From Campylobacter sp. (GTDB lineage: Bacteria > Campylobacterota > Campylobacteria > Campylobacterales > Campylobacteraceae): DNA of 6,676 bases. Shown here one piece after another: positions 1-5,298 of this stretch (position 1 is the stretch's first letter; each line of letters begins with the position of its first letter). The position numbers and the translations under genes are program-made. The stretch covers positions 1 through 6,676 of the forward strand of contig JAJQAF010000128.1 of assembly GCA_021203945.1 (NCBI GenBank), written 5' to 3'. The notes below the pieces were generated by a model that worked only from the letters and a program-made list of their open reading frames with translations, was not told the DNA's origin and did no database searches.

Positions 1-419
1 GATCTGATTTTTGCCTTATCGTTAGAATTTTTAAAAAATAATTTTTTTTGATTTTTTTTGGTCATCATTTGGTGTTCAACGATAAGAATTTCTATTATAT
101 TTTGTATTTTTTTTAAGCTGTCTTGAAGGTTTTTATTGGCGTCTATGCTTATTCCCGCTTTTTTTACTTTGTGATATAAACTGGTTTTTGTCTGTCGTAT
201 ATACGAACTAATATTATCGTAGTAATCGTCGTTATTAAATACGTTTTTAAAAAATACGCTCTCGTTTTGTGCCTGAGCCTTTTTCTTTAGCTGTTCGGCA
301 TTTGAGTTAAATTTAAAGACATCAATACAAGGCTCAACCTTTTCAATGCCGTTATTTTCGAGAATATCTAGCTTTGCATTTAGAGAGTCTATTTGTTCTT
401 TTATATTTTTGTAGTCCAT
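1..419 (-). CDS. Hypothetical protein, 3' end outside the window
   Basis: An open frame starts at ATG 419-417 on the minus strand and has no stop before the window edge, giving at least 139 residues. It begins MDYKNIKEQIDSLNAKLDIL. AGAGG at 428-424, four bases before the ATG, is a good ribosome binding site and fixes the start. The product is hydrophilic, rich in Lys, Asn, Gln and Asp, and looks helical. There is one Cys near residue 31 and a tyrosine-rich patch (DDYYDNISSYIRQ) in the middle. The visible end is very lysine-rich (MMTKKNQKKLFFKN) and is encoded by two A8 runs. No signal peptide, membrane segment or catalytic motif is visible. It lies just beyond the 3' end of a tRNA gene, a common insertion point for accessory DNA, but no integrase or att repeat is seen. 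I do not recognise the family. Confidence 0.75.
   Translation of the reverse strand, partial: MDYKNIKEQIDSLNAKLDILENNGIEKVEPCIDVFKFNSNAEQLKKKAQAQNESVFFKNVFNNDDYYDNISSYIRQTKTSLYHKVKKAGISIDANKNLQDSLKKIQNIIEILIVEHQMMTKKNQKKLFFKNSNDKAKIR
41..60. repeat. Two tandem copies of a 10-bp A8/T8 unit
   Basis: The unit attttttttg occurs twice in direct succession inside the partial gene at 1-419. It encodes part of the lysine-rich stretch KKNQKK. The unit is not a multiple of three, so gain or loss of a copy, or slippage in either homopolymer, would shift the reading frame. Confidence 0.8.
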
Positions 420-440
420 TTTACCTCTTTATTTTTGCAT

Positions 441-446
441 ATTTTA
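441..446 (-). promoter_or_regulatory. Possible -10 box for the gene at 1-419
   Basis: On the minus strand TAAAAT lies 21 bases before the ATG at 419, within a very A+T-rich stretch. It would give a start of transcription near 434 and a leader of about 15 bases holding the AGAGG site. No -35 box is evident, which is usual for Campylobacter sigma-70 promoters. In DNA this A+T-rich the match could be chance. Confidence 0.3.
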
Positions 447-503
447 CTACAAATTTTATAAATTTATTCGGAAAAAATTTTAAGCGGAATATAAGGAAAA
501 TAA

Positions 504-580
504 TGGTGCGCCCGAAGGAATTCGAATCCCTGACCTTTTGAACCGCAATCAAATGCTCTATCCAGCTGAGCTACGAGCGC
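504..580 (-). tRNA. tRNA-Arg, anticodon GCG
   Basis: The 77-base cloverleaf is complete on the minus strand. The acceptor stem GCGCTCG/CGGGCGC has one G-T wobble. The D stem is GCTC/GAGC. The anticodon stem TTTGA/TCAAA is perfect around the loop TTGCGGT. The T stem AGGGA/TCCTT encloses TTCGAAT, and A73 and an encoded CCA follow. The anticodon at 546-544 is GCG, which reads the arginine codons CGC and CGT. The usual bacterial tRNA for this box carries ACG, changed to ICG. Arginine codons CGA do occur in this window, so another tRNA must read them. Confidence 0.95.
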
Positions 581-600
581 ATCTTAAAAAATAAAACGTG

Positions 601-606
601 ATTTTA
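601..606 (-). promoter_or_regulatory. Possible -10 box for the tRNA-Arg gene
   Basis: TAAAAT on the minus strand lies 20 bases before the tRNA 5' end, a suitable place for a -10 element with a leader of about a dozen bases. No clear -35 match is seen. The call rests on position and one 6-base match in A+T-rich DNA. Confidence 0.3.
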
Positions 607-699
607 ACCAAAGTTTCCTTAAACCTGCATATATTAAAACTTTATTGTGCTTTTAGGCAAAAATGGGTATCTTTAATAAAAACAAATCAAAGGATAAAA

Positions 700-885
700 A
701 TGAATGATTTTTTCGATAGCTTAAAAGAGATAAAAAAAGAGCTTTCCAAAGAGCAAAATTCCGCTCAAAAGACAAATAAACAGACCCAAATTCATAGCAA
801 AGAAGACGTTATCGCACACAAACAAGATAGACTAAAAGAAGAATTTTTAGCCTATATAAAGCAAAGCGATATTAGGAAAATTTAG
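700..885 (+). CDS. Small hypothetical protein, 61 residues
   Basis: The frame is open from 598, but the start is placed at ATG 700 because AAAGGA at 689-694 lies five bases before it. The upstream part would also translate intergenic-looking sequence. The protein starts MNDFFDSLKEIKKEL and is strongly charged. It has a glutamine/lysine-rich polar middle (about residues 19-35) between two probable amphipathic helices, the second around LKEEFLAYIKQ. There is no signal peptide, membrane segment, cysteine or metal-binding motif, so it is probably cytoplasmic. It lies between the divergent tRNA-Arg gene and the J-domain gene. The latter has its own sigma-54-type promoter, so the two are probably separate units. 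No function can be assigned. The layout suggests a small binding partner, but that is inference. Confidence 0.65.
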   Translation: MNDFFDSLKEIKKELSKEQNSAQKTNKQTQIHSKEDVIAHKQDRLKEEFLAYIKQSDIRKI

Positions 886-917
886 AATTAAATTTTAGCC
901 GTAATCAAAATAAATTT

Positions 918-933
918 TGGAACGTTTATTGCT
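918..933 (+). promoter_or_regulatory. Sigma-54 (-24/-12) promoter of the J-domain gene
   Basis: The sequence TGGAACGTTTATTGCT matches the sigma-54 consensus TGGCACG-N4-TTGCW at every fixed position but one. The invariant GG (919-920) and GC (931-932) are exactly ten bases apart. The preceding T run and the GGAA...TTGC form also resemble promoters of sigma-54-dependent flagellar genes in Campylobacter. Transcription would start near 944, just before the ribosome binding site GGAG at 954-957 and ATG 964. It lies in non-coding sequence in the right orientation. Confidence 0.8.
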
Positions 934-963
934 CTAATTAGATAGTTTTAAACGGAGAATTTT

Positions 964-1791
964 ATGAACATAACGCATACGTTAGAATCCTTAAGCATAC
1001 AAACCGACGACGATTCGCTATTTTGCGAGCTTCGTAATTTAATAGATAAAAATTTTAGTAAAACTTTGTCAAACAAGGACAAAATAATATTTTTTTACGA
1101 AGAGAGTGAGATGCCGCAACGTAGATGTTTTTTAAAATTTATAAAAAAACTTTACGACAAGCAAAATAGCGAGGAGCTTGATATAAAATTTGCCGAATAC
1201 AAAACGATAAAGCTGGGATATGCGCCCAAAAATGCCGTTACAAATCTCCTAAATATCGGGGTTAGTTTTATAAAAGACGAGGTCATATTTTCATTAAATA
1301 ACGCCCCAAAGCTATTTGTAAGCTATATTTTACAAAGCTTTAAAGAAAATGATTTCAATCTTGATCAAAAAACAAATACTTTACATATAAAGATAAAAAA
1401 AGAAGCCGATTTTGACGTTATTTGGACATTATTTTCCAAACGAGAACATCTAAAATTTATAGTCGATTTTGATTTTGAAGAGGCAAAATTTGAAAGCTTT
1501 AAACGAAATTTTAAAGTTCAGAATTCGTCTAAATTTATCAATAGATTTTCTGGTTTAGCCGCTTTGCTTGAAGAAAATTTTGAAATTTTAGGCTGCGAAA
1601 AAACGTATAATTTCGAGCAAATTCGCGAGAGCTATTTGGCGTTGGTTAAAATTTATCATCCGGATCGTCACAGCAACAAACCGCAAAATATAAAAGACGA
1701 ATATCGTAAAAAATTTGAAAAGATTCAAGTCGCATACGAAAATTTAAAGCCGTTTTTCAAGACGCAAGACTCTTTTATTAAAGTCGGATAA
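964..1791 (+). CDS. DnaJ (J) domain protein, 275 residues
   Basis: The C-terminal part, about residues 205-265, is a J domain. It has a helix with RESYLALVKIYHPDRH carrying the HPD motif (232-234), which stimulates the ATPase of DnaK/Hsp70, then a basic KDEYRKKFEKIQVAYENL helix. The zinc-finger, Gly/Phe and C-terminal domains of true DnaJ are absent. The first 200 residues are a domain I do not recognise, and there is no signal peptide or membrane segment. It is therefore a specialised DnaK co-chaperone with the J domain at the end, probably cytoplasmic, whose N-terminal part may choose the client. GGAG at 954-957, six bases before the ATG, supports the start. A sigma-54-type promoter precedes it, which in Campylobacter usually means control with the flagellar middle genes, although a flagellar role is only inferred. 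It converges on rpoN with two bases between the stop codons. Confidence 0.85.
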   Translation: MNITHTLESLSIQTDDDSLFCELRNLIDKNFSKTLSNKDKIIFFYEESEMPQRRCFLKFIKKLYDKQNSEELDIKFAEYKTIKLGYAPKNAVTNLLNIGVSFIKDEVIFSLNNAPKLFVSYILQSFKENDFNLDQKTNTLHIKIKKEADFDVIWTLFSKREHLKFIVDFDFEEAKFESFKRNFKVQNSSKFINRFSGLAALLEENFEILGCEKTYNFEQIRESYLALVKIYHPDRHSNKPQNIKDEYRKKFEKIQVAYENLKPFFKTQDSFIKVG

Positions 1792-1793
1792 AT

Positions 1794-3056
1794 TTAGCCT
1801 TGAATTTGATAAATTTTCTTTCTTTCGCTAGAGCTTGCGATATTTAAAGCCTTTCTGTATTTTGTAACGGTTCTGCGAACGATGGTTATTTTAAATTTTT
1901 CTTGAATAGAATCTAAAATTTTAAGATCGCTTAGCGGTTTTTGCGGATTTTCAGATCCGATTAATTCTAATAAAAAATCCTTTATCGCGGCATTTGAAAT
2001 TTCCTCGTCAAGCGCAGCGGCAAAGAAATTTTTAAGCGCTATCGTTCCACGCGAACACGCTAGATATTTATTCGCTATAGCTCGCGAAATGGTCGACGGA
2101 TTGCGTCCGAGCTCGTCCGCTATATCTTTAAGTTTCATCGGCTTCATATCGCCTCCGAAAAAATAATCATACTGGTATTCAACGATCATAAGACCTATCT
2201 TATAAAGCGTAGATTTTCTCATTTCGAGCGCATCTACCAGCTCGCGCGCCTCTCGCACTTTTAAGCAGATATAATCCTCAGCCTCATTTTGACCCTCTAT
2301 ATCAAGGACTATTTGCGGATAAAAAGCGTCATTTACCGACACGTTTATCCCGTTTTCGTTTCTTTGTATAAAAATATCCGGCACAATCGGTATTTCGTCC
2401 TGCATATACTCCATAGCCGGAGGATTTCTAAATTTTTTGATTATTTTAAGAGCCTGATCATAAAATTTAAGCTTTGTTAAATTTTGAATATTTTCAAATT
2501 CGCAGATTATTTTTTTAGCGCACTCATAAATTTCGTCGCTCGTTTGCACGTCGTTTAGTTGAAATAAAAAACTCTCTTTATAGTCGATTGCGCCGACACC
2601 GATAGGCTCAAGATAGGCAAAACGCGCTCTAATCCGCTCGATCTCGTCTTTTGTAAATTCCTCTAAAATTTTATCGTCGTATTCAAAATAGCCTTCGCAA
2701 TTTAAACACTCTATGATCTTATATGCTATCAATCGGGATTTTTGCGTAGGAAAAAGAGGAGGATTGATCTGTTCTTGCAGCTTTTCGTAAAGACTTTGTT
2801 TATAAATACCGCTCGCTTCGATTGTATACGAAACTGAATTTATATTAAATTCTTTAAATAAATTTATTTTTTTATGCAAACCCTCTTAGTTATCGGCTAA
2901 ATTTTTATGCTCGATTCTTATAAAAGGATTATTTTCCGCAAACGGCTCAAGCGTCTCTTTTAATTCCTCAAGGCTGCTTTGAAGTATCGGAAGCCAGCTG
3001 CGAAGAGTATGATTGAGTTTTGTTTTAGGCGCAAGAGTTTGGGTTTGACGCAGCAT
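1794..3056 (-). pseudogene. rpoN: RNA polymerase sigma-54 factor, interrupted by an in-frame TAA
   Basis: Read from ATG 3056, three bases after the lptB stop, the frame gives 56 residues starting MLRQTQTLAPKTKLNHTLRS. It then meets TAA (2888-2886) and continues in the same frame for 363 residues to the stop at 1794, 420 codons in all and close to the C. jejuni length. The first 56 residues match sigma-54 region I (Gln/Leu-rich, SWLPILQ, ENNPFI), which answers to the activator ATPase. After the stop come the core-binding part (EPIGVGA), the DNA-binding helix-turn-helix (KDIADELGRNPSTISRAI) and the RpoN box (VRRTVTKYRKALNI) that binds the -24 element. All are intact. Sigma-54 drives flagellar middle genes in Campylobacter. 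As written, no normal protein can be made. A restart at TTG 2879 would give sigma-54 without region I, but its spacing to GAGGG is only one base. Recent mutation and sequence error are both possible. Confidence 0.88.
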
Positions 3057-3059
3057 TTG

Positions 3060-3788
3060 CTACTCTAACAGCCTAAATTCGGCACCCAAATAGTGCGTGC
3101 GAACGTTTTTATCGTTTGCCACCTCTTTTGCGCTACCGCTTGCCAAAAGCGATCCGTCTTTAATCACGTAAGCGCGATCGCAAATCGCAAGCGTTTCACG
3201 GACATTGTGATCGGTTATCAGCACGCCGATACCTAAATTTTTAAGATCGCGCACTATGCCTTGTATATCGCTAACCGCAATCGGATCAACACCCGCAAAA
3301 GGCTCGTCAAGCAGTAAAAATTTAGGCGTTATCATAAGACTTCGCGCGATTTCGCAACGTCTTCGCTCGCCGCCGCTTAGGCTTACGCCTTTTCTAAGGC
3401 GAATCGGCTCGATATTTAGTAAATTTAACATCTCATCGACTTTTTTGGCGCATTCCTCTTCATCTTTATATAAAATTTCAGCGCCCAAAAGCAAATTTTC
3501 TTCGACGCTCAAATCTTTAAATATACTGGACTCCTGCGGCAAATATCCTATGCCCATTTGAGCGCGTTTGTGAAGAGCTACGTTCGTAACGTCCGCACCG
3601 TCTAAAAATACGCCGCCGCTACTCGGAGAAATAAGCCCGCAAATCATATAAAACGTAGTGGTTTTGCCCGCTCCGTTGGGTCCTAAAAGCCCTACTACTT
3701 CGCCGCTTTTAACATCAAGAGAGATACCTTTTATAATGTTTGCTTTTTTTATCGTTTTTTTAATATCTTTTACTTCCAATTTATGCAC
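3060..3788 (-). CDS. lptB: LPS/LOS export ABC transporter ATPase LptB
   Basis: This is the cytoplasmic ATPase that powers lipopolysaccharide or lipooligosaccharide extraction from the inner membrane with LptF, LptG and LptC. Counting from the GTG at 3788, it has Walker A GPNGAGKT (36-43), the Q-loop in YLPQESSIF (Gln 85), the signature LSGGERRR (137-144), Walker B FLLLDEP (157-163) and the switch His 194 in TDHNVRE. YLPQESSIF and SGGERRRCEIAR are typical of LptB. The frame is open to ATG 3839, but GTG 3788 is preferred. It has GAGG six bases upstream, gives the usual length of 242 residues, and starts at the conserved HKLEVKDI. The extra 17 residues would be read through tsaE. It overlaps the end of tsaE by 8 bases, and rpoN follows three bases after its stop, the conserved Campylobacter arrangement. 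It looks functional. Confidence 0.95.
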   Translation of the reverse strand: MHKLEVKDIKKTIKKANIIKGISLDVKSGEVVGLLGPNGAGKTTTFYMICGLISPSSGGVFLDGADVTNVALHKRAQMGIGYLPQESSIFKDLSVEENLLLGAEILYKDEEECAKKVDEMLNLLNIEPIRLRKGVSLSGGERRRCEIARSLMITPKFLLLDEPFAGVDPIAVSDIQGIVRDLKNLGIGVLITDHNVRETLAICDRAYVIKDGSLLASGSAKEVANDKNVRTHYLGAEFRLLE

Positions 3789-4191
3789 TATAAACCTCGT
3801 ATTTGCGCCCAAGTCGATGCGGGCTGATTTGAATTTCAATGAAATTTATTTCAAATTTATTAAGCATATTTTCAAGTTCGTTATCGCCCCACTCCACTAT
3901 ATGAAGTCCGTCTTCGTAAAAATTTTCAAAAAGTCCGTTTGAAACTATGCCCGATACGCCGTTTTGATATATATCGTAATGAAAAATCTTTATATCGCCG
4001 ATGTAAATTTGCATTACCGAAAAAGTAGGAGAAGTAACGCTTTCGATCACGCCGTGAAATTTCGCAATAGCCTTTGCAAGCGTCGTTTTACCGCTTGCAA
4101 GCTCGCCTTTTAGGATTATTACGCCCTGTTTTGGCAAAATTTCGACCAGCTCGTTTAGATTGTCTAAATTTAATACGAATTCCCTTTTCAT
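3781..4191 (-). CDS. tsaE: tRNA t6A modification ATPase TsaE
   Basis: TsaE is the small ATPase that works with TsaB and TsaD to make threonylcarbamoyl-adenosine at position 37 of tRNAs reading ANN codons. The 136-residue product has the family motifs in order: Walker A GELASGKT (29-36), SPTF (54-57), HYDIY (71-75) with its conserved Asp, and VEWGD (99-103). Its length is normal for the family. The start at ATG 4191 overlaps the upstream S4 gene by four bases (ATGA), and its own end overlaps lptB by eight. The S4-tsaE-lptB block is therefore very probably translated as one coupled message. No defect is visible. Confidence 0.93.
   Translation of the reverse strand: MKREFVLNLDNLNELVEILPKQGVIILKGELASGKTTLAKAIAKFHGVIESVTSPTFSVMQIYIGDIKIFHYDIYQNGVSGIVSNGLFENFYEDGLHIVEWGDNELENMLNKFEINFIEIQISPHRLGRKYEVYSA
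3795..3798 (-). promoter_or_regulatory. Ribosome binding site that decides the lptB start
   Basis: GAGG on the minus strand lies six bases before GTG 3788, inside the end of tsaE. It supports the GTG as the start of lptB rather than the in-frame ATG at 3839, and suggests translational coupling to tsaE. Confidence 0.7.
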
Positions 4192-4433
4192 AGCTCTTTT
4201 ACATACTCGCTTCGGGCGGATTTGGGGATACTTTTCGTAATCGGCATAGCTAAGACTTGATACCTACTCTCTTTGGTTAGGAATTTTATGCTTACTATAT
4301 CGCCTATTTTTACCTCTTTTGACGGCTTTACGACGATGCCGTTTATACTCACTACGCCGCTTTTACACATATCTTCGCTGATAGCCCGACGTTTTACGAT
4401 ATTTACTACGTTTAAAAATTTATCTACTCTCAT
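4188..4433 (-). CDS. S4-domain RNA-binding protein
   Basis: This is an 81-residue protein that is essentially one S4 RNA-binding domain: MRVDKFLNVVNIVKRR, then the typical turn DMCKSGVVSINGIVVKPSKEVKIGDIVSI, with a short basic tail. Such stand-alone S4 proteins (Hsp15/RqcP type) bind rRNA or stalled 50S subunits with peptidyl-tRNA and help rescue ribosomes. That role here is inferred from the family. The start is uncertain. ATG 4433 begins at the conserved MRVDKFL but lacks a clear ribosome binding site. TTG 4451 adds six residues and has AAGAG four bases upstream. It ends in TGA overlapping the tsaE start. It corresponds to the gene at this place in C. jejuni, which I recall as Cj0667. Confidence 0.85.
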   Translation of the reverse strand: MRVDKFLNVVNIVKRRAISEDMCKSGVVSINGIVVKPSKEVKIGDIVSIKFLTKESRYQVLAMPITKSIPKSARSEYVKEL

Positions 4434-4473
4434 AACGGCAATTTTAGCCAAAAAACTCTTAAAACATAAGTAT

Positions 4474-5298
4474 CTAATCGCAAAGATAGCTCAAAACGTC
4501 TTGCAATACGAAAGGTATTACGCTTCCGTGAGTTTTGACTTGATAAATTTTAAATTTATACGAAATTTCGCTGTTTTTTAAAATTTCAGCCAAATCCGCT
4601 ATCTTCAGCGCGTCTTTTCTATCGGTTTTGCCCGCTCTTTTCTCAAGCTCTCCGACGCTTAAGCTTACGAATCCGACCTTTATTTTTTTCTTAAATTTAC
4701 CTTCCGCAACGGCTTGTTTTAAAATTTCCGAATCTCCCCACCAAAGAGAGGGTGAAGCTATGAAAAAATTATCGAAAATTTCATCATTTGCCAAAAGTGC
4801 AAACAACGCGAAAAGTCCGCCGAAAGAGTGCCCGTAAAGGCTCTTTGAGCTGTATTTGGTATTAAATTTTAAATCCGTAAAAGGTATAAGCGTGTCTTTG
4901 ATAAATTTATAAAATTCATCCGCCCCGCCGCCGTCTTTAAACTCTTCTGGGTTAGCCTTCGGGGTATAATCTTTGGTGCGTCTTTTACGGTCGTAAGCCA
5001 AATTCGTATCATATCCTACGGCTATGATTAAAGGCGGTTCTTTGCAGCTTTTGTATAGATTTAAAAGCATTGGAAATTGAGCGTTGCCGTCGGTCATAAA
5101 AAGAACTTTTTTATAGGTTTTTACCACTTTCGGAACGGCTTGAAAAATTTTATAAATTTCGCCTTTTTCGTTTTTTAAATTTGAAAATTCTATATCAAAA
5201 TACTCATAAACGTCGCTTTTTATCGGCTCTACGACTTGATTGGGCTTAGCTGCCAAAGCTCCCAAAATAGATAAAACTAACAAGATAACTCTTACCAT
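4474..5298 (-). CDS. Periplasmic siderophore (trilactone) esterase, Cee/IroE-like
   Basis: This is a 274-residue alpha/beta hydrolase with an N-terminal signal peptide (MVRVILLVLSILGALAA, cleavage near residue 17), so it acts in the periplasm. The nucleophile is Ser158 in GHSFGG and the likely catalytic histidine is His257 in KTHGS. The signatures RTKDYTP (107-113) and SPSLWW (182-187) are typical of the IroE/BesA/Fes-like esterases that open catecholate trilactone siderophores such as enterobactin. The Campylobacter member, Cee, is a known periplasmic enterobactin esterase. Its ATG lies inside the last codons of the TonB-dependent receptor gene (7-base overlap), so receptor and esterase form one coupled pair: import of the ferric siderophore, then hydrolysis to free the iron. 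The exact substrate cannot be read from sequence. The gene is intact, unlike its partner. Confidence 0.88.
   Translation of the reverse strand: MVRVILLVLSILGALAAKPNQVVEPIKSDVYEYFDIEFSNLKNEKGEIYKIFQAVPKVVKTYKKVLFMTDGNAQFPMLLNLYKSCKEPPLIIAVGYDTNLAYDRKRRTKDYTPKANPEEFKDGGGADEFYKFIKDTLIPFTDLKFNTKYSSKSLYGHSFGGLFALFALLANDEIFDNFFIASPSLWWGDSEILKQAVAEGKFKKKIKVGFVSLSVGELEKRAGKTDRKDALKIADLAEILKNSEISYKFKIYQVKTHGSVIPFVLQDVLSYLCD

Noticed and set aside
455..470. A+T palindrome (ATAAATTTAT) as a terminator or operator
   Set aside because: It is short, has no G:C pairs, and is expected by chance in DNA this A+T-rich.
598..699. Longer start for the 61-residue gene
   Set aside because: The upstream frame opens at a non-ATG codon with no ribosome binding site, in what looks like the promoter region.
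2289..2480. 63-codon plus-strand frame inside rpoN
   Set aside because: It is antisense to the intact middle part of RpoN and has no good ribosome binding site.
2881..3059. Intergenic region between lptB and rpoN
   Set aside because: It encodes the first 56 residues of RpoN in the same frame as the rest, so it is coding sequence.
3789..3839. Longer lptB start at ATG 3839
   Set aside because: The added 17 residues read through tsaE and are absent from the usual LptB start. GTG 3788 has GAGG at good spacing.
3256..3942. Plus-strand frames opposite lptB and tsaE
   Set aside because: They are antisense shadows of strongly conserved genes, with no ribosome binding site and no domain.
4273..4837. 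Plus-strand frames opposite the S4 and esterase genes
   Set aside because: They overlap well-supported minus-strand genes and show no protein features of their own.
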